A stretch of DNA of 54,606 nt from Prevotella sp. Lineage in GTDB: Bacteria; Bacteroidota; Bacteroidia; Bacteroidales; Bacteroidaceae. The notes beneath the pieces are model-generated. The model had not been told where the DNA came from. It did no database searches and saw nothing but the letters and a program-made list of their open reading frames with translations. Location: positions 1-54,606 of the forward strand of contig JAFPTC010000132.1 of the NCBI GenBank assembly GCA_017400455.1, in the 5' to 3' direction. Positions 27,583-36,857 of the stretch are shown piece by piece; positions within the stretch are counted from its first letter, which is position 1, and each line of letters starts with the position of its first letter. A program made the position numbers and the translations under genes.

Positions 27583-28997
27583 TGATGCGGAAAAGTTTAT
27601 TATTTCTTCTTTTTTCATTGTCCTTTAGCCACGCAGTGGCGCAGACCGACTCCCTGGCCAGCATCGTCGACGAGGTGGTATGGGTAGTGGGCGACGAGGC
27701 TATTCTGAAAAGCGACATCGAGGTGACCCGCATCCAGGCCTCGATGGAGGGCGTGAGGTGGAGCGGCGACCCCGACTGCACCATTCCCGAGCAGATAGCC
27801 GTGCAGAAACTCTTCCTGCACCAGGCGGCCATCGACAGCGTGGACAAGGACGTGACGGAGAACGACATTGCTGCCGAGATTGAAGGCCGCATAGAGTATA
27901 TGATTGAGCAGATAGGGTCGAGGGAAAAGCTGGAAGAATATAAGAAGCAGAGCCTGAGCGAGATTCGCCAGTCGATGCACGACGACCTGCGCGACCAGCT
28001 GCTCATTCAGCAAATGAAGAAGAAGCTGGTGGAGAACATCACGGTGACGCCGGCCGAGGTGCGCCGGTTCTTCAAGGACATGCCCGAGGACAGCGTCCCC
28101 TATGTGCCCACCGCCGTGGAGGTGCAGATCATCACCCAGACGCCGAAGATTGCCATTGAGGAAATCAACCGCGTGAAGGAGGAACTGCGCGAGTATACCG
28201 ACCGTATCAACAAGGGCGAGACCTCGTTCTCCACGCTGGCCCGACTCTATTCCGAAGACCCGGGCTCGCGGCGCAGCGGCGGCGAGATGGACTACGTGGG
28301 GCGTACCATCCTCGACCCGGCCTTTGCCGCCGTGGCCTTCAACCTGACCGACCCCACGAAGGTGTCGAAGATTGTGGAGTCGGAATTTGGCTTCCACATC
28401 ATTCAGCTCATCGACAAGCGGGGCGACAAGATCAAGGTGCGCCACATCCTGCGCAAGCCCATCGTGGGCGACTCGGCCGTGAACGCCTCGCTGGCCCGGC
28501 TGGACACCATTGCTGCCGACGTGAGGGCTGGCGTGGTGCCCCAGCAGATTCAGCCGTTCTTCGACAAGAAGGACTTTACTTTCGAGGATGCCGTCTCGCT
28601 CTATTCCGACGATAAGGACACCAAGAGCAACCACGGACTGATGGCCAACAAGGCAGAGAACGGACAGCTGAAGTCGTCGCGCTTTGAGATGCAGGAGCTG
28701 CCCGCCGAGGTGGCCCGCGCCGTGGACACGCTCCAGGTGGGCCAGGTGTCGGCACCGTTCTCCATGATTAATGCTCGCGGCAAGACGGTGTGCGCCATCG
28801 TGAAGCTGAAGAACCGCATTCCTGGCCACAAGGCCAACGTCACCGAGGACTTCCAGCGACTGAAGGATGTGGTGCTGGAGAAGCGGCGCGCCGATTTCCT
28901 TCACGACTGGGTGGTGAACAAGATTAAGAGCACCTACGTCAGACTGAACGACCAGTATAACGACTGCGAGTTTGAGTATGAAGGATGGAAGAGGTGA
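27582..28997 (+). CDS. SurA-like periplasmic chaperone/peptidyl-prolyl isomerase
   Basis: A 471-residue exported protein. After the signal peptide (FLLFSLSFSHAVAQ), the segment VDEVVWVVGDEAILKSDIE is the characteristic SurA N-terminal domain. A complete parvulin domain follows (FSTLARLYSEDPGSRRSGGE, then FGFHIIQLIDKRG), plus a second, weaker one starting at VRHILRKP. This is the two-parvulin architecture of SurA. The ATG overlaps the upstream stop by one base (TAATG); ATG at 27585 is an equal alternative. The OstA-like protein follows 12 bases later, a grouping that fits outer-membrane assembly. Confidence 0.92.
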   Translation: MMRKSLLFLLFSLSFSHAVAQTDSLASIVDEVVWVVGDEAILKSDIEVTRIQASMEGVRWSGDPDCTIPEQIAVQKLFLHQAAIDSVDKDVTENDIAAEIEGRIEYMIEQIGSREKLEEYKKQSLSEIRQSMHDDLRDQLLIQQMKKKLVENITVTPAEVRRFFKDMPEDSVPYVPTAVEVQIITQTPKIAIEEINRVKEELREYTDRINKGETSFSTLARLYSEDPGSRRSGGEMDYVGRTILDPAFAAVAFNLTDPTKVSKIVESEFGFHIIQLIDKRGDKIKVRHILRKPIVGDSAVNASLARLDTIAADVRAGVVPQQIQPFFDKKDFTFEDAVSLYSDDKDTKSNHGLMANKAENGQLKSSRFEMQELPAEVARAVDTLQVGQVSAPFSMINARGKTVCAIVKLKNRIPGHKANVTEDFQRLKDVVLEKRRADFLHDWVVNKIKSTYVRLNDQYNDCEFEYEGWKR

Positions 28998-29009
28998 GAG
29001 AAGTGAGGA

Positions 29010-30629
29010 GTGAGAAGAAGAGTTTTTCATAATGGACGTGCGTGGTGGATAGTGCTTGCAGCACTGTTCACTATTCACTATTCGCTATTCTCCATGGCTT
29101 TGCCGGCCACAACCGGCGCCCAGCGCGACGAGAAGCGCGTGTACCTGGTGCATGCCGATGAGCTGACCTTCGACCGGTGGCGCAACAATGGCGCACAGGT
29201 GCTGAAGGGGTCGGTGCAGTTTGAACACGACGGGGCCAAGCTCTATTGCGACAGCGCAAACTTCTTTGAGTCGAGCAACTCGTTTGAGGCGTGGGGCCAC
29301 GTGCGCATGGTGCAGGGCGACACCCTCTCGCTCACCAGCGACCGGGGCTTCTATGACGGCAATCAGCAGATGATGGAAGCCCGCGAAAATGTGGTGCTGC
29401 GCCATCGCTCGACCACGCTCTATACCGACGAGCTCTATTACGACCGCATCTGGAACCAAGGCTATTTCCAGAACAGGGGTAAGCTGGTGGACAACGCCAC
29501 GACGCTGACCAGCGACTGGGGCGAGTATCACACCGACACGAAGATGGCCATCTTCTACTACGACGTGAAGATGGTTGACAAGCAGTTTACGCTCACCACC
29601 GACTCGCTCTACTATGACACGCAGGTGAAGAACGCCCACATCGTGGGACCTTCAGACATTATCTCGGGCAAGAGCCATATCTATTCAGAGCTGGGCTTCT
29701 ATAACACCGTCACCGAGGAGGCCGAACTGCTGAACCGCTCGCGGCTCGACAACCAGGGACGGACGCTGGTGGGCGACAGCCTGTGGCACAACGGGAAGTC
29801 GGGCATCAGCGAGGCTTTCGTGAATGTCGTTTTCACCGACTCAGTGAATAAAAGCATCCTGAAATGCGACTACGGCCACTATGAGGACAGCATAGGCTAT
29901 GCCATGTGTACCGACAACGCCCTGGCCATCGACTATTCGCAGCGCGACTCGCTCTTCATGCATGCCGACACCATCAAGGTCTTTACCTATAACATCGAAA
30001 CCGACTCGGTTTATCGCGTGCTACACGCGTATAATAAGGTACGTGCGTACCGTATTGATATACAGGCCGTGTGCGACTCACTGGTCTATTCGTCGCTCGA
30101 CTCCTGCATGACCATGTATAAGGACCCCATCACGTGGAACATGAACCAGCAGTTGGTGGGCGACGAGATACAGGTGTTCATGAAAGACTCGGTCATCGAC
30201 TATGCCCACGTCATCGACAATGCTTTCTCCATCGAGCAGCTGAAGGAAGAAAAGTGCTTTAATCAGGTGTCGTCGAAGGAGATGTTTGCCTATTTCACCG
30301 ACGGCCATATTCATGAAGCCCAGGCAAAGGACAATGTCATCTCCATCTACTACCCTGAGGACAAAGCCGACAGCAGCTATGTGGGCTTGGTGTATCTGGA
30401 GAATAACGAGATGCGCATGTTCATGGACAGCATCGGCCAGCTGAGCCGCATCTGGATGCCGAAGACCGAAGGCACCATGTATCCCATGTCGCAGATTCCT
30501 CCCAACAAGCGCTATCTCGATGGCTTCGCATGGTATGACTATGTGCGTCCCCTGTCGAAGGACGATGTCTTTGTATGGCGAAGTAAGAAGAAGGAGAGTG
30601 AAAATGATGATGAAGCCGCGTCCCTTTAA
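29010..30629 (+). CDS. OstA-like (LptA/LptD N-domain type) periplasmic protein
   Basis: A 539-residue exported protein with the repeating short beta-strands of the OstA fold used in lipopolysaccharide transport: VYLVHADELTFDRWRN, LYCDSANFFE, LTSDRGFYDG, LYTDELYYDR and so on through about residue 300. It begins with a GTG and the signal sequence RRRVFHNGRAWWIVLAALF. The hydrophobic core of that signal is encoded by TTCACTA-type heptamer repeats (29067-29094). There is no LptD beta-barrel, so it may be an LptA-like bridge. It follows the two foldases and overlaps the small membrane protein gene behind it. Confidence 0.88.
   Translation: MRRRVFHNGRAWWIVLAALFTIHYSLFSMALPATTGAQRDEKRVYLVHADELTFDRWRNNGAQVLKGSVQFEHDGAKLYCDSANFFESSNSFEAWGHVRMVQGDTLSLTSDRGFYDGNQQMMEARENVVLRHRSTTLYTDELYYDRIWNQGYFQNRGKLVDNATTLTSDWGEYHTDTKMAIFYYDVKMVDKQFTLTTDSLYYDTQVKNAHIVGPSDIISGKSHIYSELGFYNTVTEEAELLNRSRLDNQGRTLVGDSLWHNGKSGISEAFVNVVFTDSVNKSILKCDYGHYEDSIGYAMCTDNALAIDYSQRDSLFMHADTIKVFTYNIETDSVYRVLHAYNKVRAYRIDIQAVCDSLVYSSLDSCMTMYKDPITWNMNQQLVGDEIQVFMKDSVIDYAHVIDNAFSIEQLKEEKCFNQVSSKEMFAYFTDGHIHEAQAKDNVISIYYPEDKADSSYVGLVYLENNEMRMFMDSIGQLSRIWMPKTEGTMYPMSQIPPNKRYLDGFAWYDYVRPLSKDDVFVWRSKKKESENDDEAASL
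29067..29094 (+). repeat. TTCACTA heptamer array inside a signal-peptide coding region
   Basis: Four consecutive 7-base units (TTCACTA, TTCACTA, TTCGCTA, TTCTCCA) encode the hydrophobic part of the OstA-like signal sequence (FTIHYSLFS). The region just upstream (28994-29020) has GAAGTGA/GGAGTGA heptamers on the other strand sense. Confidence 0.7.
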
Positions 30630-30846
30630 TCATAAGCCCATCTTTATAGACGAGCGCAAGGAACGCCTGGCCCAGGTGGAGCAGCGTGCGCGTGGCGAGG
30701 CGTCGGCCGTCAAGCCGTCGGCCTTGGAGGGCGTTTTCACTTCAAGACAGCAGCGCAAGTCAGCTATCCAGCTGAGTGTCCCCATGCTGCTCTCGGTGCT
30801 GCTCATCCTCCTTGCCACAGTGCTGCTCATTGTTTTCTCACGCTAA
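30604..30846 (+). CDS. Small tail-anchored membrane protein between ostA-like gene and mutL
   Basis: An 80-residue protein with a soluble, basic N-terminal half (PRPFNHKPIFIDERKERLAQ) and a single C-terminal membrane helix (VPMLLSVLLILLATVLLIVF), so it is probably anchored in the inner membrane with its head in the cytoplasm. ATG codons at 30604, 30607 and 30610 are all possible starts; they overlap the end of the preceding gene. I have no function for it. mutL follows 18 bases after its stop. Confidence 0.75.
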   Translation: MMMKPRPFNHKPIFIDERKERLAQVEQRARGEASAVKPSALEGVFTSRQQRKSAIQLSVPMLLSVLLILLATVLLIVFSR

Positions 30847-30864
30847 GTCAACCGTTCGTACCGT

Positions 30865-32682
30865 ATGTCAGATATCATTCAACTCCTTCCCGACTCCGTA
30901 GCCAACCAGATAGCGGCTGGCGAGGTGATTCAGCGGCCGGCCTCCGTCATCAAGGAACTGATGGAGAACGCCATCGATGCCGGTGCGCATAACATACGCG
31001 TCATGGTGGTCGATGCGGGAAGAACCTCCATTCAGGTCATCGACGACGGTTGCGGCATGTCTGAGACGGACGCCCGACTGGCCTTTGAGCGTCATGCCAC
31101 CTCGAAGATACGGCAGGCCGACGATTTGTTTGCCCTCCACACCATGGGCTTCCGTGGCGAGGCGCTGCCTTCCATAGCCGCTGTGGCGCAGGTGGTGCTG
31201 ACCACCCGCACGGCAGACGACGAGATAGGCACCTGCCTTACCCTTCAGGGCTCACGCGTGGTGTCGCAGGAGCCTACAGCCTGTCCTGTGGGCTGCAATT
31301 TCAAGGTCGAAAATCTTTTCTTTAATGTGCCGGCGCGACGAAAGTTCCTGAAGACGAACGCTACGGAGCTGACCAATATCCTCACGGCCTTCGAGCGCAT
31401 CGTGCTGGTCTATCCCGACATCAGCTTTACCTTCTATAGCAATCAGCAGGAACTGCTGTCCTTGCGAGCCGCATCCCTGCACCAGCGCATTGTCGATGTG
31501 TTCGGGAAAAAGCTCAGCCAGGGGCTGTTGCCGCTGTCGGTCGATACCCCGATGTGCCGTATCTCGGGTTTCGTGGGGAAACCGGAAATAGCCCGTAAGA
31601 AGGGCGTGCAGCAGTATTTCTTCGTTAACGGACGCTATATGCGCCATCCCTATTTCCATCGGGCTGTCGTCAGCGCCTACGAGCGGCTGGTCCCTGAGGG
31701 CATGATGCCGCCCTATTTCGTCTACTTCGACGTCAGTCCGGCCGACATCGATGTCAACATCCATCCCACGAAGACGGAGATCAAGTTCGAGAACGAGCAG
31801 GCCATCTATCAGCTGCTGTCGGCTACGGTGAAGGACGCTATTGGCAAGTTCTGCGAGGTGCCAACCATTGACTTCGACACTGAGGGACGGCCCGACATTC
31901 CCGTCTTCGACCCTCAGCGCGACGCTGTGAGAATGCCGCAGGTGCACTATATACCATCCTACAATCCCTTTGAGAGCTCGTCTTCCAGGCGCTCGGCCGC
32001 CTTGCCCGAATCGGGTGGGGGAGCCGACCTGATGGGCTTGCCGCCTGCGCAGCCAGTGCCCGACATGCCCGGCCTCTTCGACGAGGAAGCATTGGCCCCG
32101 TCGCCCGTGGACTCTGAAATCTCGCCTATTCACTATCAGTATAAAGGGCGGTATATCATGACGGCTGTCAAGTCGGGCCTGATGATTATTGACCAGCATC
32201 GCGCCGATGTCCGCATTTGCTACGAGCGCAACATGGAGCGCTTCTCGCATCATCAGACCAGCACGCAGCGGCTCCTCTTTCCCGAGATGATCCAGTTCTC
32301 GCCGTCCGACAATGTCATGATGCAGCGCTTCCTGCCCGAACTCACTACCATGGGCTTCGACATCAGTGACTTAGGCGGCGGCAGTTACGCCATCGGCGGC
32401 ATCCCGTCGGGCATCGAGGGCGTTGACCCTTCTTCCCTGCTTCGCAACATCATCACCGATGCGGCAGCGCAAGGCACCAGCAGCGACGACGAGCTTCATG
32501 CCGCACTGGCCCTGGGCATGGCCCGCAATACGGCCGTCGCCTACGGTCAGGTGCTCTCCAACGAAGAAATGGAAAGGGTTGTCAATGAGCTGTTTTCCTG
32601 CTCAAACGCCAATTACACCCCCGATGGAAAGGCCATATTATGCATTCTCGCCCAAAGCGAAATAGAGCAATTGCTGGGTTGA
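30865..32682 (+). CDS. mutL: DNA mismatch repair protein MutL
   Basis: A 605-residue ATPase that couples MutS mismatch recognition to strand processing. GHKL motifs are clear: IAAGEVIQRPASVIKELMEN, DDGCGM and HTMGFRGEALPS. After a proline-rich linker (about 350-420), the C-terminal dimerisation domain begins near YQYKGRYIM. The position of the MutL endonuclease motif DQHAxxE reads DQHRADVRICYE, lacking the internal Glu. The canonical nuclease site is therefore degenerate. It follows the small membrane protein by 18 bases. Confidence 0.96.
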   Translation: MSDIIQLLPDSVANQIAAGEVIQRPASVIKELMENAIDAGAHNIRVMVVDAGRTSIQVIDDGCGMSETDARLAFERHATSKIRQADDLFALHTMGFRGEALPSIAAVAQVVLTTRTADDEIGTCLTLQGSRVVSQEPTACPVGCNFKVENLFFNVPARRKFLKTNATELTNILTAFERIVLVYPDISFTFYSNQQELLSLRAASLHQRIVDVFGKKLSQGLLPLSVDTPMCRISGFVGKPEIARKKGVQQYFFVNGRYMRHPYFHRAVVSAYERLVPEGMMPPYFVYFDVSPADIDVNIHPTKTEIKFENEQAIYQLLSATVKDAIGKFCEVPTIDFDTEGRPDIPVFDPQRDAVRMPQVHYIPSYNPFESSSSRRSAALPESGGGADLMGLPPAQPVPDMPGLFDEEALAPSPVDSEISPIHYQYKGRYIMTAVKSGLMIIDQHRADVRICYERNMERFSHHQTSTQRLLFPEMIQFSPSDNVMMQRFLPELTTMGFDISDLGGGSYAIGGIPSGIEGVDPSSLLRNIITDAAAQGTSSDDELHAALALGMARNTAVAYGQVLSNEEMERVVNELFSCSNANYTPDGKAILCILAQSEIEQLLG

Positions 32683-32769
32683 AACAATATGTTTTGACCG
32701 ATTTATCTTCTTTTTTTATAATAAATGATAGGAATATGCGTCTTTTTTGAAAGAAAATTTGACTTTTTC

Positions 32770-32800
32770 TTGTTTGATTGTGAAAAATTGCTTAACTTTG
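32770..32800 (+). promoter_or_regulatory. Promoter of the first stalk lipoprotein locus
   Basis: TTG at 32770-32772 and TAACTTTG at 32793-32800 are separated by 20 bases, matching the consensus. Confidence 0.65.
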
Positions 32801-32843
32801 CCCCGATTTTGCACATATAGTAAGTATTAATAATATAAAAATT

Positions 32844-35588
32844 ATGTTCATGAAAAAGAAATTTATTAATGGATTGCTCCTGGCAGCCCTCTTCCTGGGC
32901 TTCACGGGCTCAATGGTTTCTTGTAAGGACTATGACGACGAGAAAGTCGCCAACTTAGAAGGAAGACTGAATGATGAGTTGACCTTTCTGAAAGCTCAGA
33001 TCAACAGCTTGTCAACAAGCCTGAACGAGTGCAAGACTACTTGCGCAAACTTCCGCACGCTTGTTGAGCAGACTTATCTCACCATTGCTGAATTCAACAC
33101 CTTCAAGGACGGCCTGGGTAATACCTATTACACCAAGGCTCAGGTCGATCAGCGCATCGCCGATGAGCTGGCCAAGTGCTACACAAAGGCTGAGATTGAC
33201 GCTCTTTTCAACAAGTATTACACCAAGGAAGAGCTTGATGCCCTCTACTTCACCAAGGAGGAGATGGAGAGGCGCTTCGGTAACTATTACACCAAGGAGG
33301 AGATTGACGGCTTCTTCAAGAGCTACTACACAAAGACAGAGATTGATGAGATGCTGGAGAAGTTCCTCACCAAGGAGGCTGTGGCTAAGACTATCGCCGA
33401 CCTGCTGGACAAGGAGGACGAGGTCCTGACCACCGCTCTGAACAACTACTTCCTCAAGGATCCCGTGGTTGAGCAGTACCTGAGAGACGGTAAGGGTGGC
33501 GACATCATCAATGAGCACATCAACAAAGCCCTTGTCAATGTGAACAACAGCATCTCTGAGGCTAAGTCAATCGCTGAAGAAGCCCTTGATCTGGCTAAGA
33601 AAAATGGCGGCAAGATTACAACGTTGGAAACCAATTACAATACCCTTAGCAACACTGTTACCTCATTGAGCGGTGAACTTAACCAAGTGAGAGAGACGGC
33701 TAATGCTGCCAAGGCTGCTGCTGAGGCTAATGCCATTCTGATTTCCAATCTGACCGAGGCTTACACCGAGATGAATGAGCGCGTTGAGGACCTGGAAGAC
33801 GGCTATGCTGCCATGCTCATCACGCTTGCTGCTCTGGCTGACCAGGCTGAGGCCGACCGTCTGGCTGCCGACGCCCTCCACCGTCAGATGCTTGAGACCA
33901 TCAGCGGACTGGTTTCTGGCGTTGAGGAGCTGCAGGGTAAGATCGACCAGGCTCTTGAAGATATTGAAAACAACAAGACTGCCGTCAGTGATTTGCTTGC
34001 CAAATTCAATAACGTAATGGCTAAGTTCATCACTGGCATTGAGATCAACGGCACGCAGAATCCTGCCTTTGGCAGCATCTCGCTCCCCATTGACATGCGT
34101 TCTAACATTCTCATGGCCTACTACGGCCATCTGGATGACTATGGAATCCAGTTCCCCACCACTCGTCCTGCCTACTATGCACTTGAGGATGGTCAGGTGC
34201 TCACCGACGAAGATGTTGAAATGATTGGTGGTCTCGACAATAAGGCCATTAAGATTGCTGGCAACCAGGATATCGTGAGCAACATGGCTTCTGACGGCAC
34301 TGTGCCCAGCGGCAATGCTGGTAAGCTCTATCTGACCGTGAACCCCACCAACCGTGATTTCACTGGCACTGAGTTCCAGATCATCAACAGCCGCAACGAG
34401 GTGTCGGCTATCCAGCTGAGCGACCTCACCAAGAGCAACGACGTCCTCACCTTCGGTGTGACGCGTGCCGGTGTGGCTGAGCAGAGCGAGAATGGTTTCT
34501 ATGAGGCAAAGGCTACGCTGGCTCCTGCCGACCTGGCCAAGGCTGAGCGCCTGGAGCTGGACATGGACGCCGCTAAGGACATTGCCAACAAGATTCGCAA
34601 CAGCGAAGGTGGCATCAACGTCACTGGCATCCTGTCTTCTGTTCTGAACGGTACTTCTCTGAGCGTTGCTGCCAACGCCGTTAAGACCACTTGGACTGAT
34701 GAGCTGGGCACTCGCAGCGTGGTTTCTCAGTATGCTATCGCCGCTACTGCTGTGAAGCCTCTGTCCTATGCCTTCGCTAAGGATGTGGATTACAACCGCG
34801 TGCCCGGTCTGGGCGTTATTGAGGACATCGCCGACCGCTTCGTTGACAAGATGGCCGCTAAGTTCCCCGAGTTCGACAAGTACGAGATCAACGAGATTGT
34901 GCTGAAGGACTTCAACCCCGCTACATTGTCAGTTACTGTTTGGGTGACCGTCACCAAGGGTGAGACCACCAAGACCGAGGATGTTACGTTCAACCTCAAC
35001 TCTATCGTTTCTATCGATCCCGGCAAGGCTGTCTACTACGACGACGTTGTGACTCTGATGGACGACCTCAATGACTTCTTCGCTTCGTTCAACACCATCA
35101 GCGTGGATGCACTTTCTGTTAAGGTGAAGAACACCGTCAGCGAGTTCCTCGACATCGTCAACGAGCGCTTCGGCCGTTACTTCAACCCCAACAAGTTCAT
35201 GCAGCCTCTGATGCTCATCAAGGCCAACGGCAGCTTTGCCCGCCTGAGCGAGTCGGCTAAGTATCCTGCTCATGTCAACGCTACCCGTCTGAGCCTGCTG
35301 CCCACTTCTTACAATGCAGAAATCATTGCTCCTGCCTTCAAGAAGTTCATTGCAGTGACCAATGTTTCTAAGGACGGTGTCAGCGCCAAGGGTGGTGACA
35401 TGGATTGCAAGAGCGTTCTCGACGAGGCTAACAACCAGCAGAGCATCAACGAGGTTATCGATGGCGGCTACAACGGCTTTATCGGCTTCACCGGCAAGGC
35501 CGGCTACACCTACGAGATTCTGTACACGGCTGTTGACTACACCGGCAAGGTGGTCGTGAAGAAGTTCTATGTAACGTTTAACGCATAA
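32844..35588 (+). CDS. Large surface lipoprotein with YYTKEEID stalk repeats
   Basis: A 914-residue lipoprotein. The signal peptide ends at a lipobox (TGSMVSC, Cys27), followed by KDYDDE, which favours surface export in Bacteroidetes. Residues about 30-90 are coiled-coil-like. Residues about 93-175 carry seven or more short repeats of the form YYTKEEIDALF, a motif also seen in fibre stalks. A long coiled coil reaches about 390, then a beta-rich C-terminal region of about 500 residues. ATG at 32850 is an equal start. The OmpA-family gene follows 30 bases later. Annotation pipelines often label such N-termini as PL29-lyase-like, but I see no lyase domain. Confidence 0.85.
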   Translation: MFMKKKFINGLLLAALFLGFTGSMVSCKDYDDEKVANLEGRLNDELTFLKAQINSLSTSLNECKTTCANFRTLVEQTYLTIAEFNTFKDGLGNTYYTKAQVDQRIADELAKCYTKAEIDALFNKYYTKEELDALYFTKEEMERRFGNYYTKEEIDGFFKSYYTKTEIDEMLEKFLTKEAVAKTIADLLDKEDEVLTTALNNYFLKDPVVEQYLRDGKGGDIINEHINKALVNVNNSISEAKSIAEEALDLAKKNGGKITTLETNYNTLSNTVTSLSGELNQVRETANAAKAAAEANAILISNLTEAYTEMNERVEDLEDGYAAMLITLAALADQAEADRLAADALHRQMLETISGLVSGVEELQGKIDQALEDIENNKTAVSDLLAKFNNVMAKFITGIEINGTQNPAFGSISLPIDMRSNILMAYYGHLDDYGIQFPTTRPAYYALEDGQVLTDEDVEMIGGLDNKAIKIAGNQDIVSNMASDGTVPSGNAGKLYLTVNPTNRDFTGTEFQIINSRNEVSAIQLSDLTKSNDVLTFGVTRAGVAEQSENGFYEAKATLAPADLAKAERLELDMDAAKDIANKIRNSEGGINVTGILSSVLNGTSLSVAANAVKTTWTDELGTRSVVSQYAIAATAVKPLSYAFAKDVDYNRVPGLGVIEDIADRFVDKMAAKFPEFDKYEINEIVLKDFNPATLSVTVWVTVTKGETTKTEDVTFNLNSIVSIDPGKAVYYDDVVTLMDDLNDFFASFNTISVDALSVKVKNTVSEFLDIVNERFGRYFNPNKFMQPLMLIKANGSFARLSESAKYPAHVNATRLSLLPTSYNAEIIAPAFKKFIAVTNVSKDGVSAKGGDMDCKSVLDEANNQQSINEVIDGGYNGFIGFTGKAGYTYEILYTAVDYTGKVVVKKFYVTFNA

Positions 35589-35618
35589 CATCTAACATAG
35601 AAAAGGAGATTGACAATT

Positions 35619-36758
35619 ATGAATATTAAGAAATCAATACTTTCCTGCTTGCTGATGCTGGGCTTCGTCTCAGCATCGGCACAGGAACCAGAGATGAAGA
35701 CTGAGTATGTCTTCAATCCCCACTGGTACGTTCAGGTTCAGCCGCTGGGTGCTCAGTACACCCTGGGTGAGTTGTCGTTCAGCGATCTCATTTCTTACAA
35801 TGCCCAGGTGGCTCTTGGCTATCAGTTTGACAAGGTGTTCGGTGCTCGTCTGGCTGTCAACGCATTCCAGTCGAAGGGCGGTTCCGACTTCGGCAACGAC
35901 GGCGGTGAGTTCAGTTGGAAGTGGAAGTATGTTGCTCCCACCATCGACCTGACTGCCAACCTCTCGAACCTCTTCTGTGGCTACAATCCCAAGCGCGTTT
36001 TCAATCTTGGTATGTATATTGGCGTAGGTGCTAACATCGCCTTCGACAACGATGAGGCTGCTACAGCTGCAACTAACATCCTGGCTCGTCACGCCTACAA
36101 CAACGAGAATGCTCCCATGACTTATCTGTGGGACGGCACCAAGCCCCGCTTCGTGGGTCAGGGTGGTTTGACCGCCGACTTCCGTCTGAGCGACAAGGTC
36201 AGCCTCGGTCTGGAGGTGAGTGCCAACACCCTGAGCGACCGTTACAACTCGAAGAAGGCTCGCAATGCCGACTGGTACTTCAACGCACTGGCTGGTGTGA
36301 AGATCAACCTTGGTCAGACCTATACCACTCGTCAGGTGAAGGGCTGCGAGCCCCGCATCGTCGAGAAGGTCGTGGAGAAGATCGTTGAGAAGCCCGTCTA
36401 TATCGACAAGATTGTTGAGGTTGAGAAGAAGCCCGAGCCTCTGCGCCGCGACGTGTTCTTCACCATCAACAGCACCCGCATCGATCCCACTGAGACTCAG
36501 AAGATTCAGGACGTGGTGAACTATCTGAACGCCAACCCCAATGCCAAGGTGACCATCACTGGTTATGCTGACAAGGGCACGGGCAATGCTCAGATCAACG
36601 AGCGCCTGGGTAAGAACCGCGCCAAGGTCGTTACCGACCGTCTGGTGAAGAAGTTCAAGATTGATCCCGCTCGTATCACCACCGACAGCAAGGGTGACAC
36701 CGAGCAGCCCTTCGCTGAGAACGACAAGAACCGTGTGAGCATCTGCATTGCAGAGTAA
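35619..36758 (+). CDS. OmpA-family outer-membrane protein (first copy)
   Basis: A 379-residue protein. The signal peptide ends at SASAQ, followed by an eight-stranded-type barrel domain (VQPLGAQYTLGELSFSD, VALGYQFDKVFGARLAVNAF, WYFNALAGVKINLG). A repetitive linker follows (IVEKVVEKIVEKPVYIDKIV). The C-terminal OmpA peptidoglycan-binding domain reads DVFFTINSTRID, VTITGYADKGTGNAQINERL and KNRAKVVTDRL. The ATG at 35619 has AAAGGAG 11 bases upstream. It is about half identical by eye to the protein at 50611-51762. It lies behind the stalk lipoprotein and is closed by a terminator. Confidence 0.93.
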   Translation: MNIKKSILSCLLMLGFVSASAQEPEMKTEYVFNPHWYVQVQPLGAQYTLGELSFSDLISYNAQVALGYQFDKVFGARLAVNAFQSKGGSDFGNDGGEFSWKWKYVAPTIDLTANLSNLFCGYNPKRVFNLGMYIGVGANIAFDNDEAATAATNILARHAYNNENAPMTYLWDGTKPRFVGQGGLTADFRLSDKVSLGLEVSANTLSDRYNSKKARNADWYFNALAGVKINLGQTYTTRQVKGCEPRIVEKVVEKIVEKPVYIDKIVEVEKKPEPLRRDVFFTINSTRIDPTETQKIQDVVNYLNANPNAKVTITGYADKGTGNAQINERLGKNRAKVVTDRLVKKFKIDPARITTDSKGDTEQPFAENDKNRVSICIAE

Positions 36759-36787
36759 GCGCTCCACATGTGTCGTAACTTTCATAC

Positions 36788-36840
36788 CCTGCCTTGTGTT
36801 CCGCTTTCTCATGAAGTGGAATGCAAGGCAGGACTCTTTT
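36788..36840 (+). terminator. Terminator between OmpA copy 1 and the MBG protein
   Basis: CCTGCCTTG (36788-36796) pairs with CAAGGCAGG (36824-36832), with further inner TTCC/GGAA pairing, followed by ACTCTTTT. It lies upstream of the ATG at 36858 and argues against a start at 36768. Confidence 0.75.
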
Positions 36841-36857
36841 CATCAAACTATTATTCT

